In this document: piece by piece, positions 36,137-45,222 of the stretch
Layout: each line of letters opens with the position of its first letter
Numbering within the stretch: the first letter of the stretch is position 1
Assembly: GCF_003721515.1 (NCBI RefSeq)
Contig: NZ_RJJD01000002.1
Coordinates: forward strand, 186,001-250,000
Reading direction: 5' to 3'
DNA length: 64,000 bases
DNA from: Rufibacter latericius
Lineage (GTDB): Bacteria > Bacteroidota > Bacteroidia > Cytophagales > Hymenobacteraceae
The notes under the pieces: generated by a model
What the model saw: only the letters and a program-made list of their open reading frames with translations
Database searches by the model: none
What the model was told of the DNA's origin: nothing
Program-made: the position numbers and the translations under genes

Positions 36137-37087
36137 ATGAAAGTAAGAAAAGCTGTCATCACAGCTGCCGCTCGCGGTGAAAGACTATATCCCGTAGCAG
36201 ATACGGTGCAAAAAGCCATGCTTCCCGTGGTAGACATTGACGGACTTGCCAAACCGGTCATTCAGATCATTGCTGAAGAAGCGTTTGCAAGTGGCATTGA
36301 GGAAATCTGTGTGATCTGTGCCCCCGGCGACGGTCCCCGCTACCAGCAGGCTTTTGCCTCATTACGGACAAACCTATTGGAATCCTTCAAAAATACTGAT
36401 TGGGCCAAGGAAGAAGCCGAAAAAGTAGACACCCTGCGCAGCCGCATCCAATTCGTAGAGCAGCAGGAACCTTTAGGGTTTGGCCATGCCGTATACTGTG
36501 CCCGTGAGTTCGTGAAAGAGGAGCCTTTTTTACTTATGCTAGGCGATCATTTGTATGTTTCGGTGCTTCCAAGCAAGCGCTGTACTACGCAGTTGATCAA
36601 TCTGGCGGTGCAGGAAGGTTGTGCCGTTTCTGCGGTGAACCCTACGGTGGAGCACCAAATTCATCGGTACGGAACCCTTACCGGGAAACATGTTCCCAAT
36701 CAGAAAGGAGTGTACCAGATAGACAAAATCATTGAGAAACCCTCTCTTAGTACGGCCGAGTTGGAACTGCAGACTCCTGGGCTACGGGCGGGATATTACC
36801 TCTGTTTCTTTGGCATGCACGTGCTCACGCCCTCTGTTTTCAATATCCTGCAAACCCAACTGGAAAGCGGCAGCCAAAACGTGCAGCTTACCCCGGCTTT
36901 ACAGGAAATAGCCTCTTCTGAAAAATACCTGGCCCTGGAAGTGAAGGGCAACCGCTATGACCTAAGCAAAAAACAAGGGTTACTGCAGGCTCAGATTGCC
37001 TTGGGGTTGGCTGGCCAAGCCCACGATGAAACGCTCACCTCCATGGTGGAACTATTGGCCGAGGCAAACCAACGCAAAACAAACTAA
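36137..37087 (+). CDS. GalU-like sugar-1-phosphate nucleotidyltransferase
   Basis: 316 residues. Nucleotide-binding N-terminus KAVITAAARGERLYPVADTV (the usual GxGTR loop reads AARGERLYP) with PVVDIDGLAKPVIQIIAEEA, and QEPLGFGHAVYCAREFV and LLMLGDHLY typical of UTP-glucose-1-phosphate uridylyltransferases. It would make UDP- or dTDP-sugars from sugar-1-phosphate. It lies 52 bp upstream of a gene encoding a GHMP kinase-UGPase fusion, so both probably serve one nucleotide-sugar pathway. ATG start. Confidence 0.85.
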   Translation: MKVRKAVITAAARGERLYPVADTVQKAMLPVVDIDGLAKPVIQIIAEEAFASGIEEICVICAPGDGPRYQQAFASLRTNLLESFKNTDWAKEEAEKVDTLRSRIQFVEQQEPLGFGHAVYCAREFVKEEPFLLMLGDHLYVSVLPSKRCTTQLINLAVQEGCAVSAVNPTVEHQIHRYGTLTGKHVPNQKGVYQIDKIIEKPSLSTAELELQTPGLRAGYYLCFFGMHVLTPSVFNILQTQLESGSQNVQLTPALQEIASSEKYLALEVKGNRYDLSKKQGLLQAQIALGLAGQAHDETLTSMVELLAEANQRKTN

Positions 37088-37139
37088 ACCGTTGCCAGAT
37101 CATTGTTAACGGTATTTTAGATGGCTTAGAAAGAGGCAC

Positions 37140-40100
37140 ATGAACATATTCATACAAACCATTACATCTTCTGATCCCGCAGAACGTAACCGCTCGTTTT
37201 TCCAGATGAGCCGGAACATGTCTTCCAGGGAGTTGTTTCGGGCACTTCGGGAGTTAGATGATTTCCGGAAAACCACCCCTAGTTTATACGACAAAGTACG
37301 CGCAATCCTTTTCCTGTTTGCCGGCTACCGGTTCTTCCTGATGGAATCTGCGGAGACACCTGCAACCGGCAAGATTCCCTATGCAGGTTTTGAGGATTTA
37401 TTAGCTCGCCGGTTTGAGCAGGCTATTACCACGTTTCTGAAGGAAATTGATTCCCATGGAGCCAACGCAGCCCTGTTCAGCGGACTAGCCGAAAGCTACC
37501 ATCATTTATCTTTTCAGATCCTGGCTGATCAGGTTCGGAAGAGTGTGCGCTCCAGCATAGGAAACCAGTGGATGTTCAGGGTAGGGCATCAGGAGGAACA
37601 CCCTATCAAAATCCACCCGCAGTTATTACAGCGTCAGGAAAACTCCCTGTTTTACCCGGTTCTGGAAGAGCAAACCTCTGTGCGCATGGACCTGACCCAC
37701 AGCGGATGGTCTGATATCTTTTTCCTGGGCATGGACTATCCAGAAGGTGCCCGCGTTCTAAACATCTCCATTGACCTGGGGGTTTTTGGGCGGGACAAAG
37801 ACATCCGGCCACCGTTGCAGTCGTATGTGCGGGTGATTCCGGAGCCGGTGCTACGGGTAACTAGCATTGACCTGAATACTTCCAAAGACATCACCGAGCT
37901 GGATGACCTTTTTAATTTCGGGAATGATTACCTGAGCTTAATTAAGGCCGGGGTGATTGCCTCGGGCTTGATTCCGCCTTCCTTTGAGGGTACCAATCAG
38001 TCTTTGCCGGAGATACTTGCGCGCATGGTAGCCCCGGGCATGGGAATTGAACTGGTGACCAAGGTAAACGATATTCCCAAAGGTTCCCGTTTTGCTGTTT
38101 CCACCAACCTGTTGGGCTCTATCATCAGTTTGTTGATGCGGGCAACAGGCCAGACCAAGAACCTGGTTGGAGGCTTGGAAGAAAGCGAAAGGAGATTAGT
38201 TGCTTCCCGGGCTATCTTAGGCGAATGGATTGGCGGTTCCGGCGGCGGTTGGCAAGACTCGGGCGGAGTTTGGCCGGGTATCAAAGCCATCCAGGGAACG
38301 TTTGCCCAGGAGGGTGATCCGGAATCTGGCATCAGCCGTGGTACTTTGTTGCCGAGGCACCGGGTTCTTCAGGGAGAGGAAATTCACCCCGAAATGGCTC
38401 ATAAGCTCATGAACTCGCTGGTGCTCATGCACGGAGGAATGGCTTCTAATGTAGGCCCAATCCTGGAGATGGTCACCGAAAAATACCTGCTCCGGGGCGA
38501 AAACGAGTGGGAAGCCCGTCAACAAACAAACCAGGTGTTTGACAACATCCTGGAAGCTCTGAAAGAAGGCGACATCCGGAAACTAGCGGCGAATACGGCC
38601 CATAATTTCGAAAAGCCCATCAAAACGATTATTCCCTGGGCATCCACGCACTTCACCGAAGAAATCATTAGAAGGGCGAAAAAGGCGTTTGGAGAAAATT
38701 ACCTGGGGTTCCTGATGCTGGGTGGTATGTCGGGCGGCGGCATGGGTATGTTCGTGAACCCAGATCAGTTCGAGGACTACAAACACCAAGTTCTGGAAAT
38801 TTTGCGGGCTACCAAAGCGGAACTCTCAGATTCGCTTCCATTTGCCATGGAGCCGGTGGTTTACAACTGGAGCATCAACAACAAGGGTTCCTGGTCATAC
38901 TTCCACGAAGGCACCGATGCCATGATGCCGGAGCAGTACTATGCCATTCATGTGTCAGACCTGGTGAAGAAAGATCCGCAGTCTATTTCGTATGTACGTC
39001 GGGCTGAGATTGATTTCTTTACCACCCAATGTGGCCAGGACAACGTGGCGTACCCGCTGTTGCGCACCATCGTGAGTAACCTGTTCAAAGTATCTGATCC
39101 TTCCTCGCAGGGTAGCCGAAGCAGCGAAAACGAAAAGGCTGACCGCATCAAAAAAGAAAACGGCTTTGACTTTATTCAGCACGAAGAAATAAGAGAGCAG
39201 TTACAGAAAGGCTACATTGGCTTGTCACGGAACCGCTTGCCCAATGAAACAACCATTGAAGACGTGCATCCTACTGATATTGTCACGCTGGAAAGTGTTT
39301 CCAGTGCCCGCCAAACCGGAGAAGCTGCCTTGAAAGAAGGGAAAGTAGGGGTGATGAGCCTGGCTGCCGGGGTGGGTAGCCGCTGGACGAAAGGTGCGGG
39401 GGTTATCAAGGCTTTGAATCCATTTGTGGAGGTGGAAGGGCTGCACCGCAGTTTCTTGGAAATACATTTGGCTAAATCAAAGGCAGCAGCCGCCAAATTC
39501 GGTTCCCCGCTGCCGCACATCGTGGCAACCAGTTACCTCACCCATGAGCCCATCCGGAAGAAGTTGGAGCAAACCGGTAAGTTCGGTTATGAGGGACCGG
39601 TGTATTTGTCTACTGGCCGATCCATCGGACAGCGGTATGTGCCCATGGCCCGTGACCTTCGGTTCCTGTGGGAAGAAATGCCGCAGGAAACCCTGGATGA
39701 GAACAAGCAGAAAGTGCGCGAATCTGGTAGAAGGGCCATGATCAACTGGGCCAAGTCAAAGGGCGAAGGCGCTGATTACGTGGACAACATTGCCTCGCAG
39801 CGGTTTTCACCCTTAGGTCACTGGTACGAGGTATCTAACATGCTGCGGAATGGCGTTTTGGCTCAGGTCCTTGACGAAAATCCGCAACTGGAAACCATTA
39901 TGTTGCACAACATTGATACCCTGGGCGCCGACCTTAACCCTGCCGCTTTGGGATATCACCTTGAATCTGGCAACGTGCTTACCTTCGAAGTGGTGCCCCG
40001 TCGCATTGAGGACCGTGGCGGCGGATTAGCCCGCGTGAACGGGAAAGTACGTTTATTGGAAGGATTGGCGCAGCCTCGGGAAGAAGACGAACTGAACCTG

Positions 40101-40472
40101 AGCTACTACAACACCATGACCACCTGGATTCAGATTGATCCGCTTTTGGCTTTGTTTGGGCTAACCCGTAATGATCTGAAAGGAGACGAAGCACTGTTAG
40201 CCAAAGCGGTGAGGAGCGTGGCCCACCGGATGCCAACTTACGTCACCATCAAAGACGTGAAATACCGCTGGGGACACGGCCAGGAAGACATTTACCCCGT
40301 GGCCCAGATCGAAAAACTCTGGAGCGATATGTCGGCTTTGCCAGATGTTAAATGCGGCTACATCGCCGTACCGCGTCACCGTGGCCAGCAGATGAAAGAC
40401 CCTGCACAGTTGGATTCCTGGGTAACCGACGGCAGCAAAGAGCACATCGTTTCCTTAGGTAATTTCAACTAA
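37140..40472 (+). CDS. FKP/fucokinase-like GHMP domain fused to a UDP-sugar pyrophosphorylase
   Basis: 1110 residues. Residues 1-150 are helical with no known domain. Residues about 190-600 read like the kinase half of FKP: RMDLTHSGWSDIFFLGMDYP, PPLQSYVRV, SIDLN, the ATP-loop position PKGSRFAVSTN (about 312-322), GGSGGGWQDSGGVWPGIK (about 363-380) and the third GHMP motif LMLGGMSGGGMGMFV (525-539). The glycine-rich GLGTSS loop of active kinases reads RFAVST, so kinase activity is doubtful. From about residue 733 a eukaryotic-type UGPase/UDPGP domain follows: GVMSLAAGVGSRWTKGAG, HNIDTLGADLNPAALGY and NGKVRLLEG. Domain order is the reverse of FKP (pyrophosphorylase then kinase). Probably cytosolic nucleotide-sugar synthesis; the substrate is unknown. 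Confidence 0.8.
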   Translation: MNIFIQTITSSDPAERNRSFFQMSRNMSSRELFRALRELDDFRKTTPSLYDKVRAILFLFAGYRFFLMESAETPATGKIPYAGFEDLLARRFEQAITTFLKEIDSHGANAALFSGLAESYHHLSFQILADQVRKSVRSSIGNQWMFRVGHQEEHPIKIHPQLLQRQENSLFYPVLEEQTSVRMDLTHSGWSDIFFLGMDYPEGARVLNISIDLGVFGRDKDIRPPLQSYVRVIPEPVLRVTSIDLNTSKDITELDDLFNFGNDYLSLIKAGVIASGLIPPSFEGTNQSLPEILARMVAPGMGIELVTKVNDIPKGSRFAVSTNLLGSIISLLMRATGQTKNLVGGLEESERRLVASRAILGEWIGGSGGGWQDSGGVWPGIKAIQGTFAQEGDPESGISRGTLLPRHRVLQGEEIHPEMAHKLMNSLVLMHGGMASNVGPILEMVTEKYLLRGENEWEARQQTNQVFDNILEALKEGDIRKLAANTAHNFEKPIKTIIPWASTHFTEEIIRRAKKAFGENYLGFLMLGGMSGGGMGMFVNPDQFEDYKHQVLEILRATKAELSDSLPFAMEPVVYNWSINNKGSWSYFHEGTDAMMPEQYYAIHVSDLVKKDPQSISYVRRAEIDFFTTQCGQDNVAYPLLRTIVSNLFKVSDPSSQGSRSSENEKADRIKKENGFDFIQHEEIREQLQKGYIGLSRNRLPNETTIEDVHPTDIVTLESVSSARQTGEAALKEGKVGVMSLAAGVGSRWTKGAGVIKALNPFVEVEGLHRSFLEIHLAKSKAAAAKFGSPLPHIVATSYLTHEPIRKKLEQTGKFGYEGPVYLSTGRSIGQRYVPMARDLRFLWEEMPQETLDENKQKVRESGRRAMINWAKSKGEGADYVDNIASQRFSPLGHWYEVSNMLRNGVLAQVLDENPQLETIMLHNIDTLGADLNPAALGYHLESGNVLTFEVVPRRIEDRGGGLARVNGKVRLLEGLAQPREEDELNLSYYNTMTTWIQIDPLLALFGLTRNDLKGDEALLAKAVRSVAHRMPTYVTIKDVKYRWGHGQEDIYPVAQIEKLWSDMSALPDVKCGYIAVPRHRGQQMKDPAQLDSWVTDGSKEHIVSLGNFN

Positions 40473-40513
40473 ACCAGCCGGCTTTTCTAAGTATTTGGTG
40501 GTTATTATCAGAA

Positions 40514-40545
40514 GCAGCTTCTCTTTTGGGGAAGCTGTTTTTTTT
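40514..40545 (+). terminator. intrinsic terminator after the GHMP-UGPase fusion
   Basis: CAGCTTC / GAAGCTG stem followed by a run of eight T. Confidence 0.75.
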
Positions 40546-40583
40546 ATGCAAATGGAAGCCTGAGAATGCCCTATGAATTAAAA

Positions 40584-40621
40584 GCATTTTAGGACTACTT
40601 TCCGTAAAACACACCTAAAAC
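40584..40621. repeat. oriented intergenic palindrome copy
   Basis: GCATTTTAGGACTACTTTCC, then GTAAAACACACCTAAAAC, between convergent genes. Confidence 0.6.
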
Positions 40622-40634
40622 AAATTAGCCCGAT

Positions 40635-41303
40635 TTATCGCCGGCTTCGGTAGCCAAACCCAAAAAGGGTGTGCAGGGCAATGTTGGGCACGGTAGCTGA
40701 CCCACCACCGGCAAGGGGCATTCTGGCCCAGGCTGCAGTAAGTTTGGCTTCAGGACGGAAAAACCAATGATCGGCAACTCCTAATTTTGAGCCAACGGCC
40801 ACTTGAAGGCAAACTCCGGAGATGTGGTAGCCGCCACCCAACAGACTTTTCACCGGGTTGATGGCCTTTCCCCTGATCCGGCCCTCGGGGTGCCCGATTA
40901 CCATTCCCAAACCTATCCTGAAAATACCCGGCGATTCTCTAAATGGAAAGGCTCTACTCACCATAGCCAGATTATACCCATGGGATACCTCAAAATGCTC
41001 AATTTCAGAAGGAGGGTTCTCCAGGTAAACCTTATGGTGGACTAATTCAGCACTCCAGTTTTCATAACCCAGCCGGTAGGCATAGTAAGGTGAACCGGTC
41101 CAAGGCCGGGTGGTGTATCGGGCTTTAAACCGAAGCGTTGGCTCGCCCGGTTGTTCAATCCGGAGAGGCATGGGCAGGCTCCAGGAAGTACCGGCAAATA
41201 CTTCGGCGGTTAAACCTTGACCATGCGCTGCCAGGCTACTGCCGATCACAAACAGCAAAGCCCCGAACATACCGTTTAAAAGGTTCCATTTCCTTTGAGC
41301 CAT
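40635..41303 (-). CDS. outer-membrane beta-barrel-like hypothetical protein
   Basis: 222 residues: signal peptide to about residue 29 (ending AAHGQ), then alternating hydrophobic/polar strands with aromatic girdles (YYAYRLGYENWSAELVHHK, GFGYRSRR at the C-terminus). The pattern fits a small outer-membrane beta-barrel. No family recognised. ATG start; single gene. Confidence 0.7.
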   Translation of the reverse strand: MAQRKWNLLNGMFGALLFVIGSSLAAHGQGLTAEVFAGTSWSLPMPLRIEQPGEPTLRFKARYTTRPWTGSPYYAYRLGYENWSAELVHHKVYLENPPSEIEHFEVSHGYNLAMVSRAFPFRESPGIFRIGLGMVIGHPEGRIRGKAINPVKSLLGGGYHISGVCLQVAVGSKLGVADHWFFRPEAKLTAAWARMPLAGGGSATVPNIALHTLFGFGYRSRR

Positions 41304-41738
41304 TGATCCGAAACGAAATAGGTGTAATGAAATAAACGTGGAGTGGAGAAATATGGCTTGTTTGACTCAATGTTAGATTTTCCATTGCCGAATCCACGGC
41401 TACAAACGGAAGGTATAACTACTTCAAAGAGGGTTTCGGTGCACCTATTTGCTAAGGTAAGCACGCTTATTCTTCACCAATAAGAACCAGGGTTTACCCT
41501 TATTCGTGCCCCTTTTCTTAAAACGGTCATAAAGCATTTTCTCCCGACTCCACTTCGTCTGGTTACTTTCGCAAGACAAGGAATACTAAATTGGTATATC
41601 TTCTGAGTGGCTTACCCGTTTTAGAGAAGAACGGTACCTTTAATGTTTTAAGGATACTTTTTTGAAACCTACCCCTAAACTGTTTAAGGGTACCTTCGAC
41701 CATGGAATTCTTGCCATTTACCCGTAGAACAATTACCT
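41304..41738. other. intergenic region with a dispersed palindrome
   Basis: 435 bp without a gene between divergent genes. The only structure I see is the palindrome at 41645-41680, a right half-copy at about 41510-41536, and a degenerate TACCTTCG box at about 41690. Confidence 0.4.
41645..41680. repeat. oriented intergenic palindrome copy
   Basis: GTTTTAAGGATACTTTTTTG, then AAACCTACCCCTAAAC, upstream of an aldo/keto reductase gene. Confidence 0.6.
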
Positions 41739-42632
41739 ATGAATTATAAACAATTGGGTACCTCAAACTTATTGGTAAGCGAAATAAGTTTTGGGTGTAT
41801 GTCTTTGGCCGGCGAAGAAAAAGGTAACCTGCACCTGCTGCACCAAGCCCAGGAAAACGGCATCAACTTTTTTGACACCGCCGATTTGTATGAGAAAGGT
41901 AAAAACGAGGAAATTGTAGGGAAGGCGTTCAAAGACCGCAGAAACCAGGTCATTCTGGCCACCAAAGTGGGGAATCAATGGCGACCCGATGGAAGCGGCT
42001 GGGATTGGAACCCTACCAAAGCCTACATTCTGGACGCAGTAGAGCAAAGCCTACGCCGCTTGCAAACCGACTACATTGACCTGTACCAACTGCACGGGGG
42101 CACGATCGATGACCCTATTGATGAGACCATTGAAGCCTTTGAACTTCTGAAACAACAGGGAAAGATCAGGCACTACGGCATCTCGTCCATTAGGCCCAAC
42201 GTGATACGCGAATACGTGAAGCGATCCTCCATGGTCAGTGTGATGATGCAGTACAGCCTTTTGGACTGCCGGCCCGAAGAGCAGATGTTAGATCTACTTC
42301 AGCAGCATCAAATTGGGGTCCTTGCCCGGGGAAGTTTGGCCCAGGGCCTCTTGTTGGGCAAAACCCCTAAGCCTTATCTGGCCCACACCGCTTTAGAGGT
42401 GACCCAAGCCGCCGAGGCGCTGAAAGCGATTGTAGGCGAAGAAAAGATCCAGGAAGGAGCGGTTCAGTATGTTCTGCACCATCCGGCGGTGACCAGTGCT
42501 GTATTGGGCATCAGAACCGGCAAACACCTGGATCAGGCACTTTCTGTTGGGGAGGCACCGGCTATTTCAGATGAAACCATCCGTTCATTGAGGATCCAAA
42601 TCCCGCCAGCCCTTTATGAGCAGCACCGCTGA
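41739..42632 (+). CDS. aldo/keto reductase
   Basis: 297 residues. AKR motifs: SEISFGCMSL, NFFDTADLYEKGKNEE (Asp, Tyr), VILATKVGNQW (Lys), DYIDLYQLHGGTIDD (His) and VLGIRTGKHLDQA in place of the longer NADP tail. NADPH-dependent oxidoreductase of unknown substrate. It is followed after 190 bp by a second, distinct aldo/keto reductase on the same strand. Confidence 0.92.
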   Translation: MNYKQLGTSNLLVSEISFGCMSLAGEEKGNLHLLHQAQENGINFFDTADLYEKGKNEEIVGKAFKDRRNQVILATKVGNQWRPDGSGWDWNPTKAYILDAVEQSLRRLQTDYIDLYQLHGGTIDDPIDETIEAFELLKQQGKIRHYGISSIRPNVIREYVKRSSMVSVMMQYSLLDCRPEEQMLDLLQQHQIGVLARGSLAQGLLLGKTPKPYLAHTALEVTQAAEALKAIVGEEKIQEGAVQYVLHHPAVTSAVLGIRTGKHLDQALSVGEAPAISDETIRSLRIQIPPALYEQHR

Positions 42633-42683
42633 AATGGAGTTTAAAGGAAGAAATCGGACCAGTTAAACACCTTTGAAAAGGAT

Positions 42684-42722
42684 CTATTTTAAAGCCTTTT
42701 TTGTAAAAAGAGCCTTAAAATG
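42684..42722. repeat. oriented intergenic palindrome copy
   Basis: ATTTTAAAGCCTTTTTTG, then TAAAAAGAGCCTTAAAAT, between the two aldo/keto reductase genes. Confidence 0.7.
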
Positions 42723-42822
42723 GTTCTAACATAAACAGCCTTAAGAAAACGGAAACAGGTATATCTTTTCGGTATTTACAATAGTACATACCTTTATTGC
42801 TATATTAATAAAGCACCAACAC

Positions 42823-43809
42823 ATGAACTACAGACTTCTAGGAAAAACCGGATTCAACGTATCAGAAATATCATTAGGCACCTGGCAGGTAGGGGGCCGC
42901 TGGGGAGAGCCTTTTAATGAGAAAACCGCCGAGACCATCATCCACTCAGCCATTGATGCGGGAGTGAATTTCATTGATACCGCCGATGTGTACAGTGATG
43001 GCCTGAGTGAAGCCGCGGTAGCCAAGGTCGTAAAAAGCCGAAGCGAAGAGGTGTTTGTGGCTACCAAATGCGGCCGGCAAATACAACCCCACATTTCTGA
43101 AGGCTACACTCCCGAAAAGCTGACTAGCTACGTGGAGCAGAGCCTGCGCAACACCAAGCTGGAAACCCTTGATTTGGTGCAATTGCATTGTCCGCCCACC
43201 GAAGTGTACACCAGACCTGAGATCTTCGGGGTATTTGACCGCCTGAAGGAGCAAGGCAAAATCAGGAACCTGGGCGTCAGCGTGGAATTAGTGGACGAAG
43301 CCCTTATGGCTATGCGTTACCCCAACGTAACAACCGTGCAGGTGATCTTTAACATGTTCCGGTTGAAACCCAGCGAGCTATTGTTCACTGCCGCCAGTGA
43401 AAATAACATCGGGTTGATTGTGCGGGTACCTCTTGCCAGCGGGTTGCTTACCGGCAAAATGTCGCATCAAACTACTTTTAATCCCGAAGATCACCGTGCT
43501 TTCAACCGCAACGGAGAGGCTTTTGACAAAGGCGAAACGTTCTCAGGTGTGGACTTTGATTTGGGCTTGGAGGCGGTGGAAGAACTCAAAACCCTTTTCC
43601 CCGGCCAAGAGCTACTGGCTGCCTGGGCACTCCGGTGGGTCTTGATGTTCCCAGAGGTAAGTACCGTTATTCCTGGAGCCTCCCGTCCTGAGCAGGTGTC
43701 CTCGAACTTAGCCGCTGCCGGCCTGCCCGCCTTGAGCCAGGAACAGATGAATGGGGTACGCGCCGTTTATGACAAATACATCCGGCCCACGGTACATCAA
43801 CAATGGTAA
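42823..43809 (+). CDS. aldo/keto reductase
   Basis: 328 residues, longer than its neighbour. Motifs: SEISLGTWQVGGRWGEPF, NFIDTADVYSDGLSE (Asp, Tyr), VFVATKCGRQI (Lys), LDLVQLHCPPTEV (His) and VIPGASRPEQVSSNLAAA (NADP phosphate-binding tail). Shares only family-level similarity with the gene at 41739. ATG start. Substrate unknown. Confidence 0.92.
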   Translation: MNYRLLGKTGFNVSEISLGTWQVGGRWGEPFNEKTAETIIHSAIDAGVNFIDTADVYSDGLSEAAVAKVVKSRSEEVFVATKCGRQIQPHISEGYTPEKLTSYVEQSLRNTKLETLDLVQLHCPPTEVYTRPEIFGVFDRLKEQGKIRNLGVSVELVDEALMAMRYPNVTTVQVIFNMFRLKPSELLFTAASENNIGLIVRVPLASGLLTGKMSHQTTFNPEDHRAFNRNGEAFDKGETFSGVDFDLGLEAVEELKTLFPGQELLAAWALRWVLMFPEVSTVIPGASRPEQVSSNLAAAGLPALSQEQMNGVRAVYDKYIRPTVHQQW

Positions 43810-44218
43810 CCAAGGGGCTTCCCTAAGATGGGTTTACTTTCCTTTTTAGTAAATAAGAATAAATGTAAATGATTGACAATTAGGGAGGTAGGTCAGGGTG
43901 TAAAAGCGAAAAGGGGGCGTCCCCCGATGCCCCCTTTTCAATCAAATAAAAACCCTGTTTGAAGCTTACGAATAAGCCTCATGTGGGAACAAATCTCTGT
44001 TTTTCTATACTTGAATAAAATACCTAGAAGTAAGTATTTACAGGCTTCATTTTAATAAACCAAGGAGCTAAAAACATCATAATTAGAAACTAATTCTTAT
44101 AAGATATTAAGGTTCAAAGATATAAAACGCCAACCCAAGAAAAGCTAGTCCCAAACTGATACTTTATTTATCATTTTATTACCGATTTAACCTGAATCTT
44201 CCCCCTTTAAAGCGTAAC
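43810..44218. other. intergenic region with a terminator
   Basis: 409 bp. A terminator lies at 43908-43939; the remainder up to the DUF4268 gene is AT-rich, and I see no gene or RNA in it. Confidence 0.4.
43908..43939. terminator. GC-rich intrinsic terminator
   Basis: GAAAAGGGGGC / GCCCCCTTTTC, 11 bp perfect, 10-nt loop, about 100 bp after the aldo/keto reductase stop codon. Confidence 0.75.
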
Positions 44219-44680
44219 ATGTACACCAGAGAACAAGCTTCCCAACTAAGACAAGCCTTTTGGACTACTTTCGGCCAATACATTGCTCCCCATCCATCGG
44301 CCGAGGGGTTGAAAATCAATTGGTCTAATTACAAGACGGGGCTCAAGCATGTGTTCTTCCGGATGCGGGCCGAGACGAAATTTGCCTCCATCGGGATTGA
44401 GTTGACCCATCCTGACCCAGAAATCCAGGAGCTTTTCTTTGAGCAGTTCCTGGAGTTAAAAGGGTATCTGCACGAAACGCTGGGTGAGGAGTGGGATTGG
44501 GAACTGCACACCACCAATGAATTCGGGGAGACGATCAGCCGTATTTACACCGAGATAAAGCCTGTGAATGTGTTCAACCGCGAGGACTGGCCTGCTCTCA
44601 TTTCTTTTTTCAAACCCCGGATCATTGCCCTTGACGAGTTCTGGAGCGATGCCCAGTACAGCTTTGAGTCATTAAAGTAA
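44219..44680 (+). CDS. DUF4268 domain-containing protein
   Basis: 153 residues, nearly all one DUF4268 domain (QLRQAFWTTFGQYI, INWSNYKTGLKHVFFRM, IGIELTHPDPEIQELFFEQF). The fold is thought to be restriction-endonuclease- or methyltransferase-associated in some contexts, but the stand-alone Bacteroidota form is uncharacterised. No restriction-modification gene is near it. ATG start. Confidence 0.85.
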   Translation: MYTREQASQLRQAFWTTFGQYIAPHPSAEGLKINWSNYKTGLKHVFFRMRAETKFASIGIELTHPDPEIQELFFEQFLELKGYLHETLGEEWDWELHTTNEFGETISRIYTEIKPVNVFNREDWPALISFFKPRIIALDEFWSDAQYSFESLK

Positions 44681-44768
44681 ATCCCAAAAGTTAAAATTTA
44701 ATCATACAAAGAAGATAGAAGGAGAAAGTACCAACCTCCCTTCAATTGAAGGTTCCTTTTCCAGGCTT

Positions 44769-45089
44769 CTACCAGAGCGTTTCCTCCTCGTCTTCTTCCT
44801 CTTTGCGGGAGCGGTAAAAACCAGCGCCATCGTGCAGAGGAGCACCTTTTCCCTCTAGATGGTTTTGTAGATCCTGATGCATCTTCAGTTGGTCTAAGTG
44901 CAGGAACTCCCGCCACAAAACCTGATCATTCAAGGACAAACTCTCCACAATCTCTTCCAGCTTCAGGCTTTTACCTTCGGCCACCTGGCTCTGCAAATGA
45001 GGATCTGTAGCTAATTGATGCCGAATTTTGTCCCGGAAATAGCCGTTCAACTCTCGGTAACGTTCTTTATTCCATCCTGTATTTTCCAT
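44769..45089 (-). CDS. small acidic hypothetical protein
   Basis: 106 residues from the ATG at 45087-45089 (MENTGWNKERYRELNGYF). The frame is open further upstream through a dispersed palindrome, which makes a longer start unlikely. Mostly helical and charged, ending in the acidic EEEDEEETLW. No family recognised. It is followed by the molybdenum-cofactor block on the same strand but separated by a palindrome. Confidence 0.65.
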   Translation of the reverse strand: MENTGWNKERYRELNGYFRDKIRHQLATDPHLQSQVAEGKSLKLEEIVESLSLNDQVLWREFLHLDQLKMHQDLQNHLEGKGAPLHDGAGFYRSRKEEEDEEETLW

Positions 45090-45152
45090 AATCTTAGTAG
45101 GATAAGGTGCCTCCTTGTACGAAGGGGCCGGTCTAAAAGGTAAATAGGTCTT

Positions 45153-45190
45153 CAGTTTTGGCTTCCTTTTCAGAAAACAGGCACCAAAGG
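45153..45190. repeat. oriented intergenic palindrome copy
   Basis: CAGTTTTGGCTTCCTTTTC, then AGAAAACAGGCACCAAAGG, between moeA and the small hypothetical (both minus strand). Confidence 0.65.
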
Positions 45191-45222
45191 AGGAAAGAGC
45201 CAATTAAGTGCCTTACCTCAAG

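Noticed and set aside
44219-44680. Restriction or defence role for the DUF4268 gene
   Set aside because: No methyltransferase, helicase or other defence gene is nearby; only the domain name suggests it.
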